In this document: piece after piece, positions 41,842-50,814 of the stretch
How the letters are laid out: each line of letters opens with the position of its first letter
Numbering within the stretch: the first letter of the stretch is position 1
Source of the DNA: Butyrivibrio sp. M55
GTDB lineage: Bacteria > Bacillota > Clostridia > Lachnospirales > Lachnospiraceae
Reading direction: 5' to 3'
Assembly (NCBI RefSeq): GCF_900116865.1
Contig: NZ_FPCD01000018.1
Coordinates: forward strand, 1 to 59,130
DNA length: 59,130 nt
Position numbers and translations under genes: made by a program
Notes under the pieces: model-generated
What the model was told of the DNA's origin: nothing
What the model saw: only the letters and a program-made list of their open reading frames with translations
The model's database searches: none

Positions 41842-44802
41842 ATGGCTGAATTAGAATCTGCATTAGAAAAAAGGCTTATAGATCAGCTTTGTTGTGATGA
41901 ATCACAGTGGACTTACAGACCTGACCTTAACACAGAAGAAAAGTTATGGGCAAATTTTAAGAAGATTTTGGAGCAGAATAATAAAGCAAAACTAAACGAT
42001 ACTCCTTTATCGGAATCCGAGTTTGCCAAGATAAAGAACGACATTTCGCATGCTTCATTTTACGATGCAGGGAAATGGCTTGTTGGCGAAAACGGAAAAG
42101 TATATGTCCATGTCCAGAGAGGAAATGAGACTCTTCATCTTGTTGTTATGAACAACGAGCATATCGCCGGTGGATCTAGCGTATATGAAGTAATAAATCA
42201 GTATATTTCATTTAAGGATGAATCAGAAGAAGGAGACAGAGACAGAAGATTTGATGTTTCCCTTCTCATAAATGGCATCCCTCTTATCCATATTGAACTT
42301 AAGAATAAAGAACACTCATATATTGAGGGCTACAGACAGATAAAGAAATATATCCAGGAAGGTAAATTCCATGGGATTTTTTCTAATATTCAAATGTTTG
42401 TTGTAAGTAATGCAGTTGATACAAAGTATTTTGCTGCAGCAAGAGATTCCGAACTTAATTCAAAATTCTTATCGGGATGGCTTGATCATGGTAATCACCC
42501 TGTAAGTGACTATATCGAATTTACTAAACAAGTCCTGCGTATTCCGCAGGCGCATGAGATGGTATCAAAGTATGTGGTCTTGGATAATGACAAGAAAAAG
42601 CTCCTTATATTAAGGCCATATCAGATACATGCGATAGAATCCATGAGAGAAGCTTCTAAACACGGTGAATCAGGCTTTATCTGGCATACAACAGGCTCAG
42701 GTAAGACAATGACATCTTATAAGGCTACCAGAAATCTTCTTATGGATATCCCTTCCATAGAAAAGACAATATTCCTTATTGATAGAAAAGACCTTGACCT
42801 GCAGACAAAGCTTGCTTTCCAGTCTTATGCAGAAAATGACACGATTGACGTAGATGATACAGAAAATGTCTCCATGCTCATAAAAAGGCTTACAGACGGG
42901 CAGAGACAGATGATAGTAACAACACGTCAGAAGCTTCAGATTGTGATAAATAAGCGTCTTGAAGAAGGTACCCCTAAATATAACAAGATAAGAGCTCTTA
43001 AAGTGGCATTTGTAGTAGATGAGTGCCACAGGGCAGTAACGCCATCTACAAAGAGAGAACTTGAGAAGTTCTTTAATAATTCTTTATGGTATGGCTTTAC
43101 CGGAACACCTATATTTGAAGAAAACAAATACGAGCTTAAAGGCGATCTTCCACAGACTACGGAGCAACTTTACGGAAAGTGTCTTCACAGCTATACGATA
43201 AAAGAAGCCATACATGATGAAGCTGTACTTGGATTCATGACAGAGCATTTTGGAGCCAAAGGACTGTCTGAAGAAGATGCTGCTAGATATTATTCATCTG
43301 AAGGACATATGCGAAAAGTCCTTGATATCATCCTTAATCAGTCCTATACAAAGCTAGGAATGGAAAAAGGTAAAGGTCAGACGTATGAAGCCATGCTCAC
43401 AGTTGATTCTATTGCTATGGCTCAGAGATATTATGAACTGCTTCGCAAGGTAAAGAACGGAGAGGATGAGCTTAAGATCAGTGAAGATGTAAAGAAAGCA
43501 CTTCCGGACTTCCCGAAGTTTGCAATAACATATTCTGTTACTGAGAATGACGAGAGCTCAACCGTTAATCAGAATAAAATGAAAGCATCTTTAAAAGACT
43601 ACAATGAGATGTTTGGCACCAAGTATGATATTGAAAATATCGGAGCTTATAACAGCAATCTTAATGACCGTCTTGCAAGGAAGGAAAAGAAGTACCTTAA
43701 CAGAGATCAGCAGCTTGACCTTATCATTGTTGTAGATAGACTCCTTACAGGTTTTGATGCGCCGTGCCTTTCAACTCTTTTCATGGACAGACCTCCTATG
43801 AGCCCGCAGGGACTAATACAGGCTTTTTCAAGAACAAACAGGATCTTTGATAAGAAGAAAAAGTTCGGGCAGATTGTAACGATGCAAAGGCCTGAAGAAT
43901 ATAAGAAAGCCATAAATGATGCGCTTGTCCTTTACTCAAGAGGTGGTGAGGGAGTCCCGATTTCTGAAGACTATGATACTATCAGGGAATTATTTGTCCT
44001 GTCAGTGAAGACTCTTCGCGTATTGGCTCCTTTGCCGGACGATGTTACAAGTCTTTCAAAGAAAGAAAAAAAGCGCTTCATATACGCATTTAGAGATGTA
44101 GACAGAAGCTTATCCCATCTAAGAGCTTTTTCTACTTATGATCCGGAAATACTCTCTCAGGTAGGCTTTACTGAAGCAGATTATGAAAATTACTACGGAC
44201 ATTATAAGAATATATTGGAAGAATTTAAGCAAGATAAGCCGGATAATAATGATTCCGACAGCACTCCTGTAAATGATGATTATGATTTTGTCGCATTTTC
44301 AAAGCTTCGAATTGATTTTGAGTATATTGTTGAGCTTTTGCAGGGCTTTGTCGATTCGCTGGATCAGTCTGAAGATGATTTTGACGAAGTTGATTTTGAA
44401 AGAAAACTTGCATTTATCAGGGAAATGGTAAAAGAGTATGCTCAGACCAATCCAAGGCTTGGCGATATCATAGTTCAGGTTCTTGATGAGATTGAAAACG
44501 AGAAGGATATATATGTTGGAAAAGATATCTCCGTGATAATAAATGAGATGAGGTATTCTGCTGTTGATAAGGAGATAAAGGCATTCTCAGACAAATGGCT
44601 CATACCTTTTGAAGATGTGAAATACGAAGCATACAACTTCAAGAACGGTGAAATGTCCAATGAGAACAACTTCAAGGAAAAAGCTGACTATACAGCCTAT
44701 AAAGAATCAACTGATGGTGCCCTTCCAAAGTTTAAGTTTAGAACGGCTTTAATCGATGATTTTAAGAATAATCTGATGCCGGAGATAGAGGAACTACTAT
44801 AA
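41842..44802 (+). CDS. hsdR: Type I restriction endonuclease / translocase subunit
   Basis: A 986-residue protein. An N-terminal PD-(D/E)XK nuclease domain (about 130-220, with FDVSLLINGIPLIHIELKNK) is followed by an SF2 motor with Walker A TTGSGKT (about 283), DECH (about 392), GFTGTP (about 418) and the later SRTNRIF motif. A helical C-terminus contacts HsdM. It cleaves unmodified DNA after translocation. All catalytic boxes look intact, so the system should be active. Confidence 0.95.
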   Translation: MAELESALEKRLIDQLCCDESQWTYRPDLNTEEKLWANFKKILEQNNKAKLNDTPLSESEFAKIKNDISHASFYDAGKWLVGENGKVYVHVQRGNETLHLVVMNNEHIAGGSSVYEVINQYISFKDESEEGDRDRRFDVSLLINGIPLIHIELKNKEHSYIEGYRQIKKYIQEGKFHGIFSNIQMFVVSNAVDTKYFAAARDSELNSKFLSGWLDHGNHPVSDYIEFTKQVLRIPQAHEMVSKYVVLDNDKKKLLILRPYQIHAIESMREASKHGESGFIWHTTGSGKTMTSYKATRNLLMDIPSIEKTIFLIDRKDLDLQTKLAFQSYAENDTIDVDDTENVSMLIKRLTDGQRQMIVTTRQKLQIVINKRLEEGTPKYNKIRALKVAFVVDECHRAVTPSTKRELEKFFNNSLWYGFTGTPIFEENKYELKGDLPQTTEQLYGKCLHSYTIKEAIHDEAVLGFMTEHFGAKGLSEEDAARYYSSEGHMRKVLDIILNQSYTKLGMEKGKGQTYEAMLTVDSIAMAQRYYELLRKVKNGEDELKISEDVKKALPDFPKFAITYSVTENDESSTVNQNKMKASLKDYNEMFGTKYDIENIGAYNSNLNDRLARKEKKYLNRDQQLDLIIVVDRLLTGFDAPCLSTLFMDRPPMSPQGLIQAFSRTNRIFDKKKKFGQIVTMQRPEEYKKAINDALVLYSRGGEGVPISEDYDTIRELFVLSVKTLRVLAPLPDDVTSLSKKEKKRFIYAFRDVDRSLSHLRAFSTYDPEILSQVGFTEADYENYYGHYKNILEEFKQDKPDNNDSDSTPVNDDYDFVAFSKLRIDFEYIVELLQGFVDSLDQSEDDFDEVDFERKLAFIREMVKEYAQTNPRLGDIIVQVLDEIENEKDIYVGKDISVIINEMRYSAVDKEIKAFSDKWLIPFEDVKYEAYNFKNGEMSNENNFKEKADYTAYKESTDGALPKFKFRTALIDDFKNNLMPEIEELL

Positions 44803-44827
44803 CAACACATTTATTGAGGGAAGTGTG

Positions 44828-45925
44828 ATGATTAATCTAGAAACATTAAAAAAAGATTCCAGTAATTATTATTTATTAGATAATAATTACAAGAAAGATG
44901 CAGCGTATTATTCTTTAATAATTGGTCTAACAGAATACTTTGATACTTATCATCCTGATAAACTAAACAATAATGATGATGCTCAAAATATAACTGAAAT
45001 AAATAATAAATACGAGAATGGTTCGGATTATACAAAAAACGTCATAAACATTTTTATACATTTACAGCATTTTCTTGAATTGCAAGTCAAAAAGGAATTA
45101 GATAGCATTAATTTACTAATGTCTTCTCGAATTAATGATCCTATTATTTTAGAGAAGGTTTTGAATAATAAAAATTTGTCAGATGAAGAAATTTCGAAAT
45201 GTTATTCTGTAGAGATGTCAGATGCAATAAAAAGGCTATGCGATTTGGTAAAAGAAGGAGTTTTAACAACTCCTTCGTCAAAAGTGCTTAGTGCTAATCG
45301 TCCAACAATAGACTTTGTAACATACATGAGAAATAAAATCATGCATCGTGGAAAATATATATTGAAGTATTGCGAGCTTGATTTAGTAATGAGCCAACAT
45401 GTCCTGGTCTTATTTAAAGAACTGTTATCTTTGCCTAATTATTCAAAATATAACAAATTGCTAAATGGACAATGTATTACCGCTTTAATTGCCCCTATAA
45501 TACAGGCGGGTGCTAAATCAAGTGTAGACTATTCTGAAATAGCTTTATATAAGGCATTTGCGAAAGCTAAATCAAATGATAAATATGAAGAACGTTACTA
45601 TTTTAGTACTGATGAGCTGGCTAAGTGGACAAAAAAAATACAAACGGATTATAGTCATGAGAATATTGGTGTAGAACAATACGTAAAATGTCCATGCTGT
45701 AATAAAGATACTTTAGCTGTCATCTTTGATTATTCAGATATCGAAGAAGTATTTGATGAAATTGGGGATGAGCAAGAAGGTGTTACCGTTATACATGGAT
45801 TCTATCCGACGGATTATGAACAAAAGCTTGTCTCTTGTGCAAATTGCGGGTTTACTTTATCAAAATTTATTACTGAATTGGTGCATTATGATAATAAGTA
45901 TGCTTCATATAAGATTTGGCAATAA
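44828..45925 (+). CDS. Zinc-ribbon protein with HEPN-like motif in the restriction operon
   Basis: A 365-residue protein I do not recognise as a family. The helical first half ends in TYMRNKIMHRGKYI (about 170-182), whose R-x4-H fits the HEPN ribonuclease signature. The C-terminus (about 290-345) has CPCC and CANC pairs typical of a zinc ribbon. It lies 25 bp after hsdR and ahead of an SNF2 helicase, so it may be a defence accessory. ATG chosen for GAGGGAA at 5 bp. The HEPN reading rests on one motif. Confidence 0.68.
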   Translation: MINLETLKKDSSNYYLLDNNYKKDAAYYSLIIGLTEYFDTYHPDKLNNNDDAQNITEINNKYENGSDYTKNVINIFIHLQHFLELQVKKELDSINLLMSSRINDPIILEKVLNNKNLSDEEISKCYSVEMSDAIKRLCDLVKEGVLTTPSSKVLSANRPTIDFVTYMRNKIMHRGKYILKYCELDLVMSQHVLVLFKELLSLPNYSKYNKLLNGQCITALIAPIIQAGAKSSVDYSEIALYKAFAKAKSNDKYEERYYFSTDELAKWTKKIQTDYSHENIGVEQYVKCPCCNKDTLAVIFDYSDIEEVFDEIGDEQEGVTVIHGFYPTDYEQKLVSCANCGFTLSKFITELVHYDNKYASYKIWQ

Positions 45926-46001
45926 TCAATCAAATTGCAAGGAATAAAGCTAATCATAAGAATTAATAATTTGGTTTGGCAGTAATAAAATGGAGTTTTA
46001 A

Positions 46002-48164
46002 ATGGCAAGACCTTTTTCCAAAAAAGATGCTTCACGCTTAAAAAGTGAACACAAGAAGTTATTAAACAGATTATATAAAGTAATAGATGAATCGAAAAGA
46101 TATGCTAATGATATAAAAGATGCAGCGGATGGGTTGGTTGCACAGGAAGTCTTAAATATATTAAGGGATGTTCCGGTTGAAGAACTTAATCGCGACAAAG
46201 GTGGACTGCGTATAAAAAACCTAAGAGATGCGGGGTATAACAGTATCGCTGATGTATCTACTGCTAATGTATATTCCCTTGCTTCAATAAATGGTATTAG
46301 TCAGGATGCAGCCTATACGATAAAAAAAATAGCTCAGGATTTTACGAATAAAGCGCGCAAAGATACTAAAATTAGACTGAGTGTTGATTCAAAGACTGCC
46401 AAAAACACAAAATTGGTCTCAGCTATTTTTAGGTATAAAGCATTTTTATCATTATCTGATAAGTCTGATGATTTATTACATGATTATGAGCAGAAAATAC
46501 AATATTTGCTTGAGGATCTTGAACCTTCTACAGGCACATTTAGATGGCTTTTTACATCCTCTACAAATAAACAGAAAGCAGAAGAAGCATATCCCGCGCT
46601 GATAAATCTGCTTAATAATGAGTATGGCACTCAAGCTAAGGTGCTAACTGACCAAGCGAGTGAGGTGGAAAAGTCAGAAGACAGTGATGCATGGGAAGAT
46701 TTTAAACAAAAATCAATCGATTATTTTACCACGCTGGAAAATGTTTATCCAGGGATTTTAGGTAATTCTGATGAAGTGTATGGCTTACCGGAAGATCTAG
46801 CAAGAGAAATCCAAGATGAATGTTTCTTTCCTGACGGATTGCTTTGTACCTTAAGAAGATATCAGGAATGGGGAGTAAAATATACACTTCATCAAGAAAA
46901 AGTCCTCCTTGGAGACGAGATGGGACTTGGTAAAACAGTCCAGGCTATTGCTGCAATGGTTTCACTGAAGAACACGGGAGCAACTCACTTTGTTGTTGTT
47001 TGTCCTGCAAGTGTAATTACTAACTGGTGCCGAGAAATTAGAAAGCATAGTAAACTAACCGTAACGAAAGTTCACGGACAGGGAAGAAAATATGCACTGA
47101 ATTCTTGGATTCGTTCTGGCGGAGTTGCTGTAACTACATATGAAACTACGGGATATTTTAAGTTAGACGATGATTACAAATTTTCTATGCTTGTTGTGGA
47201 TGAAGCACATTATATAAAGAACCCTAATGCGGCTAGAAGCAAAAATGTTAAAAGAATTTCTGAACATGCAGAGAGAATGCTGTTCATGACAGGTACTGCA
47301 TTGGAAAATAAGGTTGATGAAATGATTGCCCTTATTGATATATTGCGTCCTGAAATAGCGAGCTCTGTTCGAAGCCGGGCTTTTATGGCAACAGCACCTC
47401 AGTTTAGAGAACGTGTAGCTCCTGTTTATTATCGAAGAAAAAGAGAACAAGTATTAACTGAGTTACCAGAACTTATTGAGAATAAGGAATGGTGTACCAT
47501 GACTCCACAGGAAGAAGAAGTTTACGAAAAGACGGTTTTTTCTAAAAACTTTATGGCTATTCGTAGGGTGTCATGGAATGTTGAGGATTTGAAGTATTCA
47601 TCAAAAGCGAAGCGATTGTTAGAGATTGTTGAAGATGCAAGAGATGATGACCGAAAGGTTATTGTTTTCTCATATTTCCTTGATACTATTGGGGCGGTAT
47701 ACGAATTATTAGGTCCTTCATGTATGAATCCTATTAATGGTTCACTTTCCCCACAAAGAAGACAGGAAATAATAGATGAATTTGACGAAGCGCCTGCTGG
47801 AACTGTCTTGCCTGCACAGATTCAATCTGGAGGAACTGGCTTGAATATCCAATCCGCAAGCGTAATTATAATATGCGAACCGCAGTATAAACCATCTATT
47901 GAGAACCAAGCTATTTCAAGAGCATATAGAATGGGGCAGGCACGAAATGTTCTTGTATATAGATTGCTTTGTGAGAATTCAGTTGACGAGAAAATACTGA
48001 CAATCCTAGAGAAAAAGCAAGCTGAATTTGATGCTTTTGCTGATAAATCAGTTGCGGCCAAGGAAAGCATTGAACTTGACGATAAGAGCTTTGGAGATAT
48101 TATAAAAGAGGAAATCGATAGAATTAATGCAAAGCATGAAAGTATACATTTATCAGATAATTAA
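46002..48164 (+). CDS. SNF2-family DNA helicase/translocase with HhH motif
   Basis: A 720-residue protein. The N-terminal helical part contains a helix-hairpin-helix-like stretch (about 65-110, INGISQDAAYTIKKIA). The SNF2 ATPase follows: GDEMGLGKT (about 300-308), DEAH (about 399), TGTALEN (about 428) and the C-terminal QSGGTGLNIQSA and SRAYRMGQ motifs. Similar helicases occur in defence systems and next to restriction genes. No nuclease or methylase domain is fused. A 77-bp gap separates it from the zinc-ribbon gene. Confidence 0.9.
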   Translation: MARPFSKKDASRLKSEHKKLLNRLYKVIDESKRYANDIKDAADGLVAQEVLNILRDVPVEELNRDKGGLRIKNLRDAGYNSIADVSTANVYSLASINGISQDAAYTIKKIAQDFTNKARKDTKIRLSVDSKTAKNTKLVSAIFRYKAFLSLSDKSDDLLHDYEQKIQYLLEDLEPSTGTFRWLFTSSTNKQKAEEAYPALINLLNNEYGTQAKVLTDQASEVEKSEDSDAWEDFKQKSIDYFTTLENVYPGILGNSDEVYGLPEDLAREIQDECFFPDGLLCTLRRYQEWGVKYTLHQEKVLLGDEMGLGKTVQAIAAMVSLKNTGATHFVVVCPASVITNWCREIRKHSKLTVTKVHGQGRKYALNSWIRSGGVAVTTYETTGYFKLDDDYKFSMLVVDEAHYIKNPNAARSKNVKRISEHAERMLFMTGTALENKVDEMIALIDILRPEIASSVRSRAFMATAPQFRERVAPVYYRRKREQVLTELPELIENKEWCTMTPQEEEVYEKTVFSKNFMAIRRVSWNVEDLKYSSKAKRLLEIVEDARDDDRKVIVFSYFLDTIGAVYELLGPSCMNPINGSLSPQRRQEIIDEFDEAPAGTVLPAQIQSGGTGLNIQSASVIIICEPQYKPSIENQAISRAYRMGQARNVLVYRLLCENSVDEKILTILEKKQAEFDAFADKSVAAKESIELDDKSFGDIIKEEIDRINAKHESIHLSDN

Positions 48165-48187
48165 AAGTACATGATCAGATAAATAAG

Positions 48188-48202
48188 TCCTCACGGTGAG
48201 GA
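48188..48202 (+). repeat. Dispersed palindrome copy 16
   Basis: TCCTCACGGTGAGGA, 24 bp after the helicase stop, as the first half of a palindrome-plus-terminator unit repeated at 49420. Confidence 0.9.
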
Positions 48203-48209
48203 CGTGATG

Positions 48210-48241
48210 AGAGAGAAGCCCAAAAGCAGCTTCTCTCTTTT
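48210..48241. terminator. Terminator between convergent helicase and cassette genes
   Basis: AGAGAGAAGC and GCTTCTCTCT arms then TTTT. Confidence 0.85.
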
Positions 48242-48245
48242 AGCT

Positions 48246-48392
48246 TTAGATTATATGTGATGTAATATACTTACAAAATTCCACAAGAACTTCCTCATCT
48301 ATTTCTTGGTATGAGACAGCATCTTGCCCATCTAACCTTCTGAGCGGGAGAGATTTCTCAAATCCTCCCGTTCTTACTAAATCGTTATTCAT
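48246..48392 (-). CDS. Small protein of the minus-strand cassette, 48 residues
   Basis: Starts MNNDLVRTGGFEKSLPLRRL and ends in a helix with EEVLVEFCKYITSHII. Its ATG overlaps the end of the 149-residue gene by 8 bp, so it is translationally coupled. Unknown function. An ORF that extends upstream in this frame exists, but its extra part overlaps the preceding gene and lacks a ribosome site. Confidence 0.55.
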   Translation of the reverse strand: MNNDLVRTGGFEKSLPLRRLDGQDAVSYQEIDEEVLVEFCKYITSHII

Positions 48393-48834
48393 TATCAGAC
48401 AAAACTTGGTTAAAAAATCGATATAGTACATCTGGATATGCATACTTATTTTCTAAATAGCTTTCTACAGCAAGTCGTAACTTTCGCAGTGCCATCTGCT
48501 GATCATCCCCATATCTTGACAGTAATTCAACAGGCAATGCATTATTAATCTTTACCATAAGAGCAACTGTGTCCATTTCAGGTGACGTAACTTCCGGATC
48601 GCCATGATAAACCTCACACAAAAAAACAAACCCTTCCCCAGATTGAAGATAATAAGAATTCTGCATTCGAACAGAATTCATGTTTTCAAAATCAATTGGA
48701 AAATCTTCTTTTCTTAATTCAAGATCTATATCATCCCACCTTGGAAATAATGATAAGTTTTTCCAGTCTAATTTAGCTGACATCGTTTTTTCTATTAGAT
48801 CTTCAATAAAATGTTCTATCATATCAGCAATCAT
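48385..48834 (-). CDS. Hypothetical protein of the cassette, 149 residues
   Basis: Acidic soluble protein with an amphipathic N-terminal helix (IEHFIEDLIEKTMSAK), a central beta-like part (YYLQSGEGFVFLCEVYHGD) and a helical C-terminus (QQMALRKLRLAVESYLENKY). No family recognised. It starts within the stop codon of the membrane gene (ATGA-type overlap), the middle of a three-gene unit. Confidence 0.66.
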   Translation of the reverse strand: MIADMIEHFIEDLIEKTMSAKLDWKNLSLFPRWDDIDLELRKEDFPIDFENMNSVRMQNSYYLQSGEGFVFLCEVYHGDPEVTSPEMDTVALMVKINNALPVELLSRYGDDQQMALRKLRLAVESYLENKYAYPDVLYRFFNQVLSDNE

Positions 48835-49322
48835 AAGTCATACTCCCCCTTCTGCAAAATACCGATTAAATTAGTTGTTTTTTCTATAAATTCAATTACA
48901 TCTTTATGTTTATAATTGCCATCTAAATATGCAAGCGTTTTAATTTCATCATGTATGTTTTCGATAGATTTTAGATCTTCTGGATTCAATACATCTTTGT
49001 GCTTTAATATATTGGTACATATGTAAAACATTCTTGTACACGTATTACGAGATAACTTGCCAATTTCTTTAACATTTGAGCACTCAACTTCTAAAGCAGT
49101 TATAGCAATTGGTCTATACTCTTTAAAATGCATTTTATCGATTGCATGTACTTGGGCTTCTGGTAATTTCTTCTCAATCTTCTTGGTCATAAAATATGTA
49201 ATAACAGTCCCTATTAAACCAAGAACTCCAACCAAAAGTGAAATAAGACCAATTACATTTCCTGCAAAAGGAGAATTAATAATGTTCAATAAGTTAGATT
49301 TAGTCATAAACGTAGTAATCAA
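48831..49322 (-). CDS. Membrane-anchored protein of the cassette, 163 residues
   Basis: An N-terminal hydrophobic helix (about 22-45, VIGLISLLVGVLGLIGTVIT) is followed by a cytoplasmic helical domain of about 115 residues, lysine-rich at the membrane (KKIEKKLPEAQ). First gene of the cassette. GAGGAAA lies close to the ATG on the minus strand. A membrane protein coupled to two small soluble proteins is a layout seen in toxin or defence cassettes, but I cannot assign a function. Confidence 0.66.
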   Translation of the reverse strand: MITTFMTKSNLLNIINSPFAGNVIGLISLLVGVLGLIGTVITYFMTKKIEKKLPEAQVHAIDKMHFKEYRPIAITALEVECSNVKEIGKLSRNTCTRMFYICTNILKHKDVLNPEDLKSIENIHDEIKTLAYLDGNYKHKDVIEFIEKTTNLIGILQKGEYDL

Positions 49323-49419
49323 AACTATTTCCTCTTAATCTTAGCATTAACCATCAATACAATCTAATAACTATTTTAGAAATAAATTTGATAATAAGCA
49401 ATCGGATTATTGTAAATCA

Positions 49420-49434
49420 TCCTCACCGTGAGGA
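49420..49434 (+). repeat. Dispersed palindrome copy 17
   Basis: TCCTCACCGTGAGGA, C-centred, followed as at 48188 by GACGT, ATGAGAGA-like sequence and a terminator. Confidence 0.9.
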
Positions 49435-49443
49435 CGTAATGAT

Positions 49444-49474
49444 GAGAGAAGCCAAACCCAGCTTCTCTTTTTTA
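49444..49474. terminator. Terminator in the second palindrome-plus-terminator unit
   Basis: AGAGAAGC and GCTTCTCT arms, then TTTTTT. It parallels 48210-48241. Confidence 0.82.
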
Positions 49475-49513
49475 TTGCTAAAATCCTTGAAAATAACCCT
49501 GAATAGAACTTCG

Positions 49514-49530
49514 AATAAGAACTTTGAATA
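49514..49530. repeat. 17-bp motif shared with 52744-52760
   Basis: AATAAGAACTTTGAATA occurs exactly at both places, each next to shorter ACTTTGAATA or ACTTCGAATA partners in a non-coding gap. Confidence 0.7.
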
Positions 49531-49568
49531 AAAATATGAAATAAAATCCGGAAAGGTTTCTCAGGCAT

Positions 49569-49793
49569 TTTATGAGTCAAGAGCTGCCCGGCCTGCGGCC
49601 AGCGTACTGTCTCTTGACTCATAAACCGTCCGTGTCCTCTTCGCAGTGGCGATGAGGATAAGAAAATGGTTTTTCCTACCCTCATCGCCCCTTCGATCGT
49701 ACCACGGACTATGCCAATCTACGAATTGATACTCTGAATGACCTTTTGTCAGGGGCTTTGCGCCCCCAACACCCCCGCAGGCTCCAAGGATAA
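49569..49793 (+). other. Large structured element, copy 2
   Basis: Arms at 49569-49583 and 49611-49625 (15 bp), inner GGCC/GGCC, second domain closed by GTCCGTG (49628-49634) and CACGGAC (49703-49709) with GATGAGG/CCTCATC inside, then the 47-nt tail (49747-49793) identical to copy 1. Compared with copy 1, at least four stem positions change on both sides so that pairing is kept. Confidence 0.75.
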
Positions 49794-49858
49794 TCCCGAC
49801 GCCTCCGGCTGTAAAGCCCTATTTTACGCGATTTTTTAGAATAATTTAGTTTTAGTAA

Positions 49859-49887
49859 TTGACATTGTGTGTACCGTGTACTATAAT
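49859..49887 (+). promoter_or_regulatory. Conserved-spacer promoter of the DUF5688 gene
   Basis: TTGACA at 49859-49864, 17-bp spacer TTGTGTGTACCGTGTAC, TATAAT at 49882-49887. The leader folds ACCGCC-AC-GGCGGT and GAACC/GGTTC. Confidence 0.83.
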
Positions 49888-49961
49888 AATAAATGTAAAG
49901 AGAACCGCCACGGCGGTAAAAAAATTAGAGCCATACACGGCAGAAAGCGAGGTTCTTCGAT

Positions 49962-50792
49962 ATGGAAAGAACAGAATTTTTTAACGGAGTAGAAAAGGAA
50001 TTAAACGAGCGTGGTTACACCACAAGACAAGTAAAAGTATTCAAGAATGGTGTTGCTCGTGACGGATTGTGCATTGGAGAAGGCGAAATTCGACCTAACA
50101 TCTATTTTGATGATTTTTACAATGCAGGATTATCTATCAGCGAAACAGCAGATAAAATCATTGAGTTTGTCGATATGAACACTCTCAGCGATGAAACTAA
50201 AGATAAGGCATTATCATTCATAAAAGACAAGGATTTTTGCCTTGAAAGAGTAAGAATAGATTGCTCAAAAGCAAATACTTACACTGATTGCATTAACCGC
50301 CAAGAAAACGGCATTACTTTATCAATAGTAATTGATTTAACAGGCATCATCGACTATGCGACTTGCAGAGTAAAGCCTGAGATGCTTGAAAACTGGAATA
50401 TCAGTGAAGAAGAGCTTTGGGAAAGAGCAAAGGCAAATTCCGAAAAAGACGTTGTTATCAAGAGTATGTTTGAAACATTAACAGTACTAATGGACGGAGA
50501 AGAGCCGCCATTTGATGATAGCAATAATCCCCCTGTACTTGTTGTTACAAACAAGAGTATGAGCCACGGAGCATATGCTGTATTTACAGAAACTGCAAAG
50601 GCAGAGATTAAAAGAAGAATGAAAACAGATGAAGTAATTATCCTTCCAAGTTCAATCCACGAAACTATCGTTGTTCCTTACAAGGACGAGAACGGAATGG
50701 AAGAAGTAACCAACATGGTAAGAGAAGTAAATGCAACACAGGTTGCGGATGAAGATGTTTTATCAGATACACCGTTTAGAATGGCTATCTAA
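49962..50792 (+). CDS. DUF5688-family protein
   Basis: A 276-residue soluble protein whose layout fits DUF5688, a family common in Lachnospiraceae: an N-terminal NGVARDGLCIGEGEIRPNIY region, a central ELWERAKANSEKD and the late VVTNKSMSHGAYAVF and ILPSSIHETIVVP blocks. Function unknown. It has its own conserved-spacer promoter and a structured leader; GCGAGG precedes the ATG at 12 bp. It follows structured element copy 2. Confidence 0.83.
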   Translation: MERTEFFNGVEKELNERGYTTRQVKVFKNGVARDGLCIGEGEIRPNIYFDDFYNAGLSISETADKIIEFVDMNTLSDETKDKALSFIKDKDFCLERVRIDCSKANTYTDCINRQENGITLSIVIDLTGIIDYATCRVKPEMLENWNISEEELWERAKANSEKDVVIKSMFETLTVLMDGEEPPFDDSNNPPVLVVTNKSMSHGAYAVFTETAKAEIKRRMKTDEVIILPSSIHETIVVPYKDENGMEEVTNMVREVNATQVADEDVLSDTPFRMAI

Positions 50793-50814
50793 TAATAAAT
50801 CTCTTTATAGGGCT

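Noticed and set aside
37768..48164. The restriction block as a DISARM or BREX system
   Set aside because: The hsdM, hsdS and hsdR genes form a standard type I system, and the DISARM or BREX marker genes (DUF1998 protein, PglZ and similar) are absent.
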